Shown here: piece after piece, positions 46,847 to 59,000 of the stretch
Layout: the number at the start of each line of letters is the position of its first letter
Position numbering within the stretch: position 1 is the first letter of the stretch
Assembly: GCF_027596085.1 (NCBI RefSeq)
Contig: NC_072464.1
Coordinates: 13,768,124 to 13,832,123, forward strand
DNA length: 64,000 bases
Reading direction: 5' to 3'
Source of the DNA: Anoplopoma fimbria
Lineage: Eukaryota > Chordata > Actinopteri > Perciformes > Anoplopomatidae
Translations under genes and position numbers: made by a program
The notes under the pieces: generated by a model
Database searches by the model: none
Seen by the model: only the letters and a program-made list of their open reading frames with translations
Told to the model about the DNA's origin: nothing

Positions 46847-48730
46847 GAAATGTGTACAATCTATGAATTCCCTCTTTAAAAAAATGTAATCCTTTTTGAA
46901 ATATTGGTTTGACAAGGATCCCTTTTCATGGCAAGGATCTACATCTCAGTGTGTAAGTGTCCATCTCAGAGAATACATGAAGATTATTTTTTAAGCACAG
47001 GATCCACCTGTTAATGTCCAACAAGAATAGAATTCTAAAACTTCATTCAAAAGTTGTATCAAAGAAAACATAGTAAATGAGAATATATAAACTATTGTCA
47101 TTATCCAGTAAACACCAGTGTTACATTTTGACAGCAGGCACCAACCACGCTGTCCTAATCTTTCTGTTTGTGGAGGTAGAACAAAAATCAATAAACACGT
47201 CAGTCCCCTGGGAGAAATGTGCTGTGGGATTTCCACCAGGTAACAGGATGATGTGTGTCACCTGTCAGCTGTTCACTGCAGAAGCATCACCCAGTGATGC
47301 TCTGACAGCACACCGAGGAGGGCTAAATGCTAAATGAAAGAACATGAAATCACGTCAATCAGTTCATGCTCGTTGGGAACAACGACTGGGTCAACACTCT
47401 TGAGTTCCTCCTGGCGAGGAGACAAACCAGGAATTCACATGAGCCAGCAGCCTGACATGCTTTGGGATGTGCCACCTCTCTAAGCTGTCATCCACAGCAC
47501 ATCAAACCCGCTGTTGATTGCAAGAACCTCTGCCTACTTCAGTCTATTTGAGGGCCAAATCTCTGAGGGTTGGATGTTAATGCTTAGCAGCATTGATATT
47601 GGATTTTTCTATCATGTTATCCCCCATGCAGGAATTACATCAATGCAGTGTGTGATCAAGCATGTGCTGCTACCTAATTATAAGACAGTCTGATATGTGG
47701 TTTGAGCCTGTGAAAAATCCTCTTCGAAATTAAAGGTTTTGTGGTTGCTGTTCAAGCAAGGTAAATGTTTCTGAAACACTTTATAATAAGACAAAAACAT
47801 AATTAACTTATGCATAACTATTGGATAACTACAGATGATTTAATGCATCAGGCGTAACGTGAATATCCTTTGTCACCTCTAAGCAATGTTACCGTCATCA
47901 TGAGTTTATGGTTTTATTATATTTTATTGTTTAATGGATTATCACTTACAGAATTGTATCTTTCATTTTGTCCAGAGATTGAATGCCAATTGTAACTCCC
48001 CCACTGCAAAAAAAAGCCAGATGTTAGTGGGTGTTAGCAGTTTTTGTCTAGTTAATGTCTAGTGGGAAAGAGGCTTTGGCTGCGTCATGCATTAATCTTT
48101 ATGCCATGAAATTATTAGTAGTAAATTATTACGCAATGCACATTCACTGAAAACGAGTATGAATAGGTACTATTCTGCTTTAAGAGAGACTGAGCAAATG
48201 CATGCTCAAATGGTCGTTTCTATGTTACTGATTCCAGCAATTTTGATCCTGTATAATTAATGCATAATCCATTTAATGTCAACTAATAACTAATAAACTC
48301 ATAGTGACTTAACAATGTCTTAATTTATACGTGAAGGATATATTATACGATTGAGTCTATCTGTGACAATGACAAGACAAAGAGTGCTCATAGAAATTTA
48401 TTAAGATAATATAACACTGACAAGATATAAATAATAAAATTGTGTTTCCTAAGTATTTTTTAAAATAAACACATCCCTAGTTCTTTTAAAACACCACTAT
48501 TAAAGCTTCATTGTTTTCCGCAGATGTGTAACAATATTGCATGTATGACAAATTCTTTATTCATGTTTCACTAAAGTCTATAAGAATACAAGGTATTCTC
48601 TGGCAAACATTTTATTACACAAAATAAATATGGATAAATATTTTATTATATAAATACAAAATTGACATTCTGGCAAGAGGTGCTAATACATTTGGTTCTT
48701 AAGAGTATATTGCTCTTTATCAATCACATT

Positions 48731-48875
48731 AAAGTACTCATTCCTGTAATCATATAACTAAAGTACTCATTCCTGTAATCATATCACTAAAGTACTCATT
48801 CCTGTAATCATATAACTAAAGTACTCATTCCTGTAATCATATCACTAAAGTACTCTTTCCTGTCAATCACATCAG
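48731..48875. repeat. 29-bp tandem repeat, 5 copies, with 58-bp higher-order pattern
   Basis: Unit AAAGTACTCATTCCTGTAAT plus 9 more bases, starting at 48731, 48760, 48789, 48818 and 48847. Units 1 and 3 end in ATAACT and units 2 and 4 in ATCACT, so the array grew as a dimer. The fifth unit is degenerate. Confidence 0.95.
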
Positions 48876-49614
48876 AAATGTGTATTTCGCTGGCTTTACA
48901 TGTTATACGAATTTTAACATATTTATGTATGGCTTTTCAGAATGTTTTAATGGTCATGGTCAAGAACGACCTTAGGCTTTTAAAATATTTACTAGATCTT
49001 CATAATTTATATCCAATTTCTAAAGAGAACATTAAGAATGACAGGAAATATGTGTACAAATAGATAAAGAATTCAGGGATATGTTATGTTATATATGTTA
49101 ATATAATGATATTGCAAAATACAAAGTATTCAATTAAATTTTTACAAATTTATCCAATAACAAAAACTTGAAAACAGTCTCTTAGCAAGACAAAACCTTT
49201 TACATTTCCGTAGTAAACATTTGGTGTAGCAAAACAATCTGACAGCACAAGAAAATAGTAGGTTTCATTGGATCATGAAGAGGCAGAATATTTGCGACAC
49301 ATCAGATAACACAGTTATTCACTTACCAAACGCACAGAGATTTACAAGACTAAACGGGAAGGATTGATCAACTGCAGTATACAATACAGATTGGTTTATG
49401 AGCGCCGAAGGGGACAGTGACAAAAACTCACAACACTGTGCTCCATTTTCTTCATCTTACATTTCTCATCGTTGCACACCAGTTTTGTTAAACTGTTAAA
49501 CACTGTAGCAGTGAACTGTAGTGAACCTTGGAAAAGAAAGAAAGAAAAGACAGATGTATAATTAGAGGATATATACTAAGTATATATTGTCATTTAAAAA
49601 AAGACTTGTTACCG

Positions 49615-49765
49615 GCAGTGGGGGAGGAAGTACTCTGATTCTTTACTTAAGAAAAAGTAGTAACATTTGTGCGTAACAATTACAAGTAAATTTCCCGCAT
49701 TCAAAATTAAAATTGAGTACAAGTATAGTTGTATAATCAGAAAAACTTACATGCAGAGGGTTATT
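49615..49765. mobile_element. partial copy of the CAGTGG-terminus teleost MITE
   Basis: Starts GGCAGTGGGGGAGGAAGTAC and continues with TTCTTTACTTAAGAAAAAGT and ATTGAGTACAAGTATAG, recalling the element at 36990-37451. Right end not found. Confidence 0.45.
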
Positions 49766-49850
49766 ATTGTGTCATTATACTGAACATACTATACTAACTT
49801 ATTTGATATTATGAATAAAAACTTTAAATCTGAAAGGTTTTGTGATCTTT

Positions 49851-50024
49851 CGATGGAGCCAGGCTAGCTGTTCCCCCTGTTTCCAGTCTTTGTGCTAAGC
49901 TAAACGGTTGCTTGTCGTAGCTTCATATTTACAGTACAGATATAAGAGTGTTATCAATCCTCTCGTCCAACCCTCAACAAGGAAGTGAAGAGGCATACTA
50001 TTTCCCAAAATGCCCAACTGTTTC
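49851..50024 (-). mobile_element. copy 3 of the AGCTTAGC teleost repeat, reversed
   Basis: On the minus strand it reads GTTTAGCTTAGCACAAAGAC, TGGAAACAGGGGGAACAGCT and AGCCTGGCTCC, the same family as 32450-32722 but in the opposite orientation, in the likely slc4a10 3' UTR or just beyond. Confidence 0.65.
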
Positions 50025-50478
50025 TTAAATCTAAAATTCAAAACCTTAACAACCAAACTAAACAATATTTAATCTACAGTCCGTACTGGAGTAAAAAAAG
50101 GATGCGTCTGCTTTTTGTTAATGCTCTCATGTAATGAGCTCACTTAATGAGCTGATGGCAGACAATATTTTGGATAAACAAAACTGTGTAACACCATGTC
50201 CTTACTGACATATTTACCTAAGCTTATTAGTGCCCACATGGTGTAGACCCAATTATTATTCAGCTTTAAAGGTACAGTAGACTTCTTTTTTTTATTTTTT
50301 ACATTGTCAGTATTTGAGTCAAAATGCTTTTGCAATATGTAATGACACACTTTGATTGTTTTTATTTTCTCTGTACACACAAAACTAACTGTCAGCTATA
50401 AGTGGGTATACTGTATATTCAACAATGCAAAAAGTCTTACCATAATGTTTTGAGTTCTTGATTCTTTTCTAAAACGTC

Positions 50479-50975
50479 TTAGCTGTTGGCAGTCCAAGTA
50501 TTTCCAAAAGAACCTTTTGACATTTCATCTGTGATATTGATGATGGGTATTCCCCTGTGAAAAGAGATGTCAATTTATGCTCTCATCTTTACACAACAGC
50601 TTAAAATGCACTGTACATTGAATGGTATGTAGAAAAAAATTGTTGTGTAATTGTTACTTGTAAAACTCATACTGCAAGTAAAATATAACTTACTTGTTTT
50701 CTTCTAATGGCACTTGAACAACTCCCTCATCTTCTGCCAGTATACTCTGCTCCTCCTGAGGGTCGAATAAGATAAATGCATGTAAATATTAATACAAATA
50801 AATGAAATTGACATGCATTCTGTGATACATTTTTTGTAAATGATAGCAACAACACCTCTTCAGCATCCTCAAGCTTCTTTTTCTTGCTCTCTGGCATGAG
50901 GTCATCCAGCCAGCTCAACTCTCTCAAGGTGAAGAAACAGTCCATTAGCTTCCTGATAAACACCAGAGCCAACAC
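50479..50975 (-). CDS. slc4a10: slc4a10 last exons: final helix and short C-terminus
   Basis: Exons 50975-50856, 50755-50694 and 50554-50479. They code [40 protein letters not shown], an acidic linker, and [20 protein letters not shown] with stop TAA at 50481-50479. After MSK the sequence departs from the longer mammalian tail, so this may be one of several alternative ends. Confidence 0.85.
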
Positions 50976-53020
50976 CTGCAGAATTGACACACAGAAGCCT
51001 ATGATTCCACAAAATGGTATGTCTTATGCTTTGTGCTGTGCTAAGCAGTGGTGTAGGCAGAAGGTATGAAGGACAAATCAGTTTAAACCTTGTTTAAAAT
51101 AAGGTCATTGTGATGGAAATCTTAGAGCTGGTTCACTCAAGACAGAAGGAGTTTCAGGAGACCCGGATGTTTTAAGCTGGAATATTTATTGAAGCTCGAT
51201 CGAGGAGAATAGGGAAACACCATATGTGAATCACAGAGTACTCACAGTATTTAACCGTCCCGGGACCAGCTATGTCCAAATAGGGTTATTTCTAACTCAA
51301 CCTGGCAAATGTGAGGAATCTATTGGATACAAGATCTAAACATGAAATGTTGCTGTCCTAGCAACAGCATAGCCTCTGTACAGTCTCTCTAATCCAGCGT
51401 CTCCAACCAGGCGCCAGCCTGTTGAGTCTAAACCGAAAACAGAAGATTTCTAACTGGCCTTATCAGAAGCACAGAGTGAGGCAGGCGGACAGAGACAGAC
51501 AGTTGACCTGACCTGTGAAGCCCTATCTTAAGTTAGCTTTAACCTACAAGAGAGAGAGAAGTTTATGATACAAGAAGGACAATTCCTTCACAGTCATAGA
51601 TAGCTGTGACTTTAAACAATGCACAGTAGCAAAACTCTCTACTTTTTCACGACAAAAGATATGATTGATATGATTGACATTAATCTGTATGATCCATGAG
51701 TTATTTTTGGGAGAGTTAAAGGTGCAATGTGTAAGATGCATGCTTCACAGAAATAGGGGGCAGCCTTTCACCTCCATCCTTTGTCCATACAATTGAAATT
51801 TATAAAATTCGACCAAACTGCTAACAATCTGGGAGCCGGCCAAAATACCATTGCTATCTTACAATCTTCACATGTGGCACTGGCCTGTATTGTGATTACT
51901 GTGGCTGAACAGCTCATGTACTTTTTGATAGTTTGTTTATTGTATTAAATCCAAAGGGGCATAAACGAGAACATTTTTCTCCTCCATACCATCATGAAAC
52001 TACTTTGTTGGGAGCAAAAGGGGGGTAGCTTCTGGAGACAGATCTTCAGTTAGCAGAGCTGTAGCAACACAAATTCAGCCCAGTGCCAGAGGTGTGATAC
52101 CAGTGGACTAGTATCACACAGCCTGATCAGCAAACTCACTGCTGCAGCTGTTACACAGGTTAGACCAAGCGCCAACACTGCCCACAACCCACTGACACTC
52201 AGTTAGCTTGGGTTCGCGCTGGCTCAATGCTAGTTGTTACAGCTAAACGCTAACTGAAGGCCCGTCTCCCAGCGACCACCCTACTCCAGGGGAAGTGAGC
52301 TCAATTTGTGACACTTTGGATTTAATATCATAAACAAACTCTAATGTGAAGCTATACTTCTTCATACTCTCATAAGGGCTGACTATACTCTACAGTGAAT
52401 CACTATCGCTTCTTAAGGCAAAAGTGATATTATAATACAGGACAGGCCAGCGCTAGTGGTTAAGCATGCTCATTTCAGTAGATATCTCAACAATACATAA
52501 ATGTCTTTGACATTACGCCAGCACTGTAACCTTTTTTCATTCAGTTGATAAAATTCATACATTTTTTGAATGTTTTTAAACAAAATCTTTGGCCAGATAC
52601 TACACACTACACCTTTAAAAAAAAAAAGGTTTGGTCTGTCTCCAATAACTCCTGCATGAATCACTGTTAAGGTGGGAGGTACCCAACTGACCCTGGTTAC
52701 ACATCCGTACTCTTACACTGAGCCCTATTAACACTAAGATTAGATGTGTGGTGAAAAGGTATGCTGCGAAAATTGAATTTTTACGCACCATCATGGGAAA
52801 GACAATAGCAGCCTTGGAGGTCTTGATGACCCAGAGCAGAATCAAACAGGTGAGCTGGATGATGGTAAAGAGGTGCACCTTCCTCAGGGGTACATGGCGT
52901 AAATAGATGAAGTCCGGCTGGTGCTTAGCTGGCATGCCGAACAGTCTCAGGCGATCAAAGAACTGGAGAGAATAAATGATTAAACAATTCTTAAATTTCT
53001 AGTTACTTATTTTTGGCCAC

Positions 53021-53099
<79 letters not shown>

Positions 53100-56000
53100 C
53101 ATACATACATACATACATACATACATACATACATACATACATACATACATAGTAAATCTATCTTCATAATGCACCATTTTAGAAGAGTCACCACAACCTA
53201 TGCACATGTAATGTAAAAGGGTTCCTTAAATGTGACACGCCCACAGCGAATTATATCGTCCAACTCTGAAGCTGTTTAGTATTATCCAAATCATCCAAAA
53301 AAGTTTCTGTCTTAATGTAAATATAGTTTTCAAAACAAATAATAGAGAGTATTTTAAAGTGCAGAAAATAAGAATTAAACAGGGCAATTAAATAACAGCC
53401 AGGTGTTCTGTACATGCTGGGAACACACTAGAGGCCAATTAACACTTTTTATTTGGGCAGCCAGACAATATGGAGGCGCTTCCCGATCATTGTTGAGTGA
53501 GAATAAACTATCTATAAAGGTAGAAGCGTCTACAAATCAAAATTGAACCACACTGGCCAACTGTATTTCTCCCCAAAAAATATTTACAACTGAAATTTTG
53601 CACAGGTGATGACGACATTGTAACTCTAGGAGTGCAGACTTCTGATTTTTGCCCAGTGTGACCATTAAGACTGAAAAGCAAAACAAAAATATATGTTTAA
53701 AACTCTGCTGTTATGTGTGTGATGTAATTATCTTTCAACATCGGTTATGTTTTGTCCAGTCAGAGAAGGTCATATCAAATGCCATATAAGGGAATTGTCA
53801 TATCCTTGTGTTTCCTCATGAAGTGATACATTATCTGAGCAAAAAAATATGCATTAAATACAGTGCAATTCAAATGACTTTACCTGAATGCCTCTGAGAG
53901 AAGATGCCCCCATGTAAAGGAATACTCCGTACAATACAGGCATAGGAATGAACTGAAGAATACAACAAAAGTGACAATCAGTAATTAACCAAGAAATATT
54001 AAAGTTCTTGAGGATGATGCACTCAGGAATATGTACAACGACAGAAGGATACTTTAAGTCACACTGAATGAACCCGAAAGAATAGTTGGACAAGAGTGCA
54101 CAAATAATAAAATGCAGTGACCTTGAGGACAGATGTCATGAAGACGGAGCAGCCCATGAGGGTGAAGATCATGAGGCCGGTGAAGCGTTGCTCTCTGATG
54201 CCGAGGAACTTGGGCTGCTCTCCAGGAGCTGAGCACTCTGACTCGAGCTTCAGGCTGTTGACGTGGCTGATGGAGAGGACGGTGGCTGCTACGAACCAGG
54301 GCAAGCCCATCAAAGAGCACACGCCGAGCATCAGCCCCACCATGAACAGATCCAAGTGATACCCACAGCCTTTCTGATGGGGGGAAAGCACCAGTAAATA
54401 AAGGTGAAGTTTAGAAGCAAGTTCAGACATGCTGAATTCAAGTCAGCATGTTGCCAAGAGTCTATACAGTTAAAGCAATCTTACCAACAGGTAACAGGTA
54501 AGTACCTTGAGTTTGTGTTCCTTCCTGTTGATGATGACAGCTGTGATCTGCTGGTCCATGAAGATGAGGATGGTGCACAGCAGAGCTGGGAACACAGTGA
54601 TGATTGTGGTCCACCAGGGGTTGGGCCCCAGAGGGCTGATGAACCAACCTCGATCATCTCTGGTTGGCTGATGAAAGCAAAGAAAAAAAGATTGTTGACG
54701 GTTAGAAATAATTTGTAGCTTGATAATGTTTGTCAGCAATTTGTTGATTAAATCTTAATTTGTGGACTAGCAAACCTTAAACACACTGGGAACCTTTAGC
54801 TTTGGAGAGGGGATCCCTAAGGCATAGTCAATTAAGACCATGGTCAGGATGGTGAAGAAAACAGCAAAGTCACTGATGATGGATCTCACCTAATAGAGAG
54901 GAGAATTAAGTTTCATTTTACTCAATATAAATGCAAACAAAAGGGGTTACATTAAACGGAACGCCTTAATTTCCAAATGTCCTTGTTTCTAATTTGCAGT
55001 ATCTACATTTGACCACTAGAGGGCACCACTGCACTATGTTACTATACAGCTGTAGTAGCTTTACCCTCATGCTTTGGATCACAATGCATTCTAATGTAAT
55101 GATAATGTGTGAAAAATAGTACCTTTGTGGGAAAGTAATTGCTGAACTTGAACTCCTTGAGGAAGGCGGACATGAGGACGGTGGAAAAGAAGAGAAGGAC
55201 ACACCAGAATAGGACATCGGGAACGTAAGGGCCATTAGGGCCGCAAGCGCTGCCCACAAACTCCCCGCGCTTTTCAATACAATCCTGCAACGACACGGGG
55301 TCACAGTTATTCATACTCATCATTTGATTACCAATACAGATAAATCAGCAGACTCTAGGTTTCCACAAATGTGGTTTATGAGCATCCATGTCCACAAAAA
55401 CTTAACTGAGTACAAAAAATGTGCTTTTATAGTGATTTGCAATGAGTAATCCATTATAATCCAGCCAACATGCCCTTAATCTCCTCTGTTCAGTTTCCTG
55501 CATCTAGGTGGGCATGCCACTTTAAGGTGGAAAACTTAAATGAACAGTATTCTCTTCAGTTTTTCTTTGTGTTACTCATTATCTCCTGCTATGCTGTGCA
55601 TGTAAAACCTCCACGACCAACAGATTTTTTTTTATTTTATTCTTTCTTTTTTTCCTGCTTTTTTAAACCAAATCAGTGTGTGAAGCACCTTGGTCTCCAG
55701 TGCTTCCCAGTAGATTTCTGAGGCAGTGACGTTGGTGATCTCCCAATACTTCAGGGTGGCATTGGAGGGGTCGGAAGGCTCAACGCATGAACATCTGTGG
55801 ATGCAAATGAACATCTGGGTGATTGAATAATCCTTCATTTGTCAGGGATTTACAGTACCCCCAAGACATGTAAATAGTAATTACTTTTTTTTCACTACTT
55901 TGCACAGGATAGTGTGTGAGAATAAGTTTCCACATACGAGTACATGGTGAGTTTGTCAAGGTTGTTGTTCTTGTTAAAGGGATAGTGGTCTCCCAGGTGG

Positions 56001-59000
56001 ACAAGTTTCTCCAAGGCCTCGTAGATGAAGATGATGCAGATGAGTGAGGCGAAGGCTTCCTCTGTAAAACGTGTGATGTAACAAACGAGGGAACTTGCAT
56101 CTGTAGCCACCAGAATGAGACAGAGGACAGCTGTCCAGAGACCAATGCAGGTTCTCAGAGACAGGTAGGACAGGCCGTACTCCCTATGTGCAGATTAAAG
56201 AGGAAACATCATTATGGGACAGATTTGAGATCAAACCACATCATATATTAATTATTTACTGTCTGCAATGTGGTGGATTGAAGAAGACATTATCACAATT
56301 AAATGAAATTGTCTTTTGTCCATACAATCAGAACATTAAATTGTCTATAGGGAGGCAAGATGATTGTGTAATGGTGTATTCATGACCACAGAAATGATCC
56401 AACAGTAACCTTATGTAATCAAAATGCACAGATGGAATTAATAGTATATTTTAAAGTGATAATTTCTGTGTACCGTCACATGAAAATAAGACATACTTGC
56501 AGAATTTGAACAATATCTTTTCAAAAACAAGCACTGGCCCAGTGCTTCCCAGAATGGTAAGGGGCTGCCCTGCAAACAGGGAATACGCTATTCCAGTCAG
56601 TGAGGCTCCAAACAATGACTCAATTGCACTCTGAGGAATAGGAAAGGACAGAGACATTATTGATGGAAAGTTACCTCGAAAACCTTAATCATATTGAACT
56701 ACAACTGTCGTCAAGTTAAATGCATTGCAAGGCTGGCACAGTGCACAGCAGTGTACATCTAGTCTTGGCAGAACACTGTGAACATTTAGATGAAATGGCG
56801 TGTGATTTACTATGCGTCCTTCTGTTGCCTCGCCCAGTAGTCCTCCAAAGGTGATGACAGGAGACATGCAGGCACAGTAGAGGAAAAGGAAAGAGGCCAC
56901 ACACTGTAAACTAAAAGCATCAGTGTAGTCGGACAGGTAGTGGGGTGCCTTGCGCTTGATGTCGAGGAAAAGACCACCAAACCACCTGGAAATGTAAAAA
57001 ATGGAAATTTGTCACTTGTTTTATATATTCACGTTTTAAAACTTCCTTTGTTAAAAGCATAACAGATGTTATTTTTAAAACAGCAATATACATTTAATTA
57101 CATAACATTACAGCTTTATTCTTGAAAAATGTGCTAAAATTATTTTATTTTTTTATTTTATTTGTTTGCTTTCCCTCGATTCCCTTCTTCCCAACGTTCA
57201 ACACTCTAGCTGCAAACAGGCAGGGTGTTTCTATGGAAACCTGGTTATGACTACAACTACAGCCCAAGTTTACACAGAAATAGATGATCAGCATTACGGT
57301 GTAGATTTTGTGGAAAAGTGATATTTTTCAGTTTACTGGCTTGATTTTGTAAAGGTCTGTGTACATTTTAGCAATTTTTTTTGTAATGAACCAATTGAAT
57401 GAGAACACTCAAACAAAAATCCCATTTCATTCATATTATTTAACTGCAGGCTACCTGCAAATTCTTCTCCATATGTTACTAGGGTTGTAACGGTATGAGT
57501 GCAGCCAGACTGCTTCTGTCTGTGCCTTTAACTAACACACATACACACTCACACTCAGTTTTTTTTCAATACCATAAATTATCAAATGTACACATTATGA
57601 TAACCATCAATTTCAATGCAGTGGTACACTTTGATATCCGTATACCTTTACAACCACTATATGTTGTACATAACAAAATAAACTGAGTGTTGTGTGAAGC
57701 TCTGGAGGCTGAGTAGTCCAACTGTGAATAGATTCTCTGCAAGTAGGCAGCGTTGTGAGTGGGCTGCATGCTGTACTGCCACAATACTGCATATCCACAG
57801 TTTAGTTTGAGGCACTCAGTTAGTTCAACAATTGTATTTCTTCACCTCTGTATAAAACTTTGCGCTGGAGATTAGAATTCACTTTTTAAACACTGAGTAC
57901 CTTCCAGTACGCTGCAGTTCTGGACCTCCGTGGCCATCTTCCTCCTCTTCCTCCTCGCCCTCTACTAATCCATTTGGTAAAATGTTACTTTTCTTCCTTT
58001 TCTCCTGTTTAACAAACAACAAACAGCAAGTCAGGTCCCTTTTCAAGCACAAAATCTCAAGAGTCACATAAAATCTGAAAGAGAGGAAAGGAGGGGAACC
58101 AGCTAACAAAATTCCTACTAACCTGAGAAGGTACATTTTTCGGTGGTTCTATCCGAATGGATGGGTCCCACTCTCCTGGAGGAAGGACTGTCACTTGATC
58201 GAGGAATTCATCAATCCCAGCGATCAGATCATTTCGGTCTTTAGCTTTATACGCAACATCATGGAACACCTTGAGACAGAAAAATAAGGAAGGTTGATGG
58301 GTTTTGCACTAAAACCTTGACTGACTGCAGTAATGTGCACATGTTGAAATGTACACGCGAGCTTCACCACTCCCCTAGTATATGGCATCCCTCAAGATAC
58401 ATATGTATACTTTATAGACTCATGGCTATGCAAATGCACGAATGTCTGCCAAACTTATTGTAATTATACAGACATGCACATTGACATACACATATGAACA
58501 TCAGAAGAATATACTGTACAAACATAGAAACCTGCTCACTATGACACAAGTTAGTGTTAATCACTGACTTACGATTCTTCTCTATAAAATATAAAGCCTC
58601 AGGGCGATCTGCTATCTCACCTGTAAGAAGCGAGCACCCCATGAACTAAGGCTGAATCTTTAGCAAAGGCCAATATCCCCTTTTCTGTCTATCTTTTGCT
58701 GTACTATCTAATAAAGACAAAAAAGCCCAAAAATAATCGTAAAAAAATAAAAAGATAAGAACCATCCAGTCTCATTGAATCTACTCATTGTAACAAAGTT
58801 TGGACTTTGTCAAAGCCCATGTTTTCCTCCTCAGTGATGATGGAAAGCAGCCTAAAACCCAGACAAAAAGGAGGACATGAGGGCTGACTAATCGCCAAAA
58901 AGCATGTCATAAAAGCTCTGAGCTGTGTTTCATGCTGAGAAATGTTCCATCACTTCAGGAATTTGTTGAGTTCTGCTGGACTGTGAATTTATGCAAAGTG

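Larger units (their letters stand above)
46433..50478. other. convergent gcg / slc4a10 intergenic region
   Basis: Both genes point into it, so it holds two 3' UTRs. The gcg polyadenylation signal is at 46841. The 29-bp tandem repeat is at 48731-48875 and two dispersed repeats lie at about 49615-49765 and 49851-50024. No coding exon, including any GLP-2 exon, was found. In human the DPP4 gene lies between GCG and SLC4A10; nothing DPP4-like is here. Confidence 0.65.

Noticed and set aside
48731..48875. CRISPR-like array
   Set aside because: The 29-bp units are directly adjacent with no unique spacers, in a vertebrate genome; a plain tandem repeat.
46433..50478. Possible GLP-2 exon of gcg
   Set aside because: I looked for His-x-Asp-Gly starts with a preceding acceptor on the plus strand and found none with a following 30-residue peptide frame. 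Reported as absent, subject to a proper search.
51115..51540. Solo LTR in the slc4a10 intron
   Set aside because: The stretch looks repeat-like, but I could not find paired TG...CA ends or a target duplication, so it is only mentioned in the intron note.
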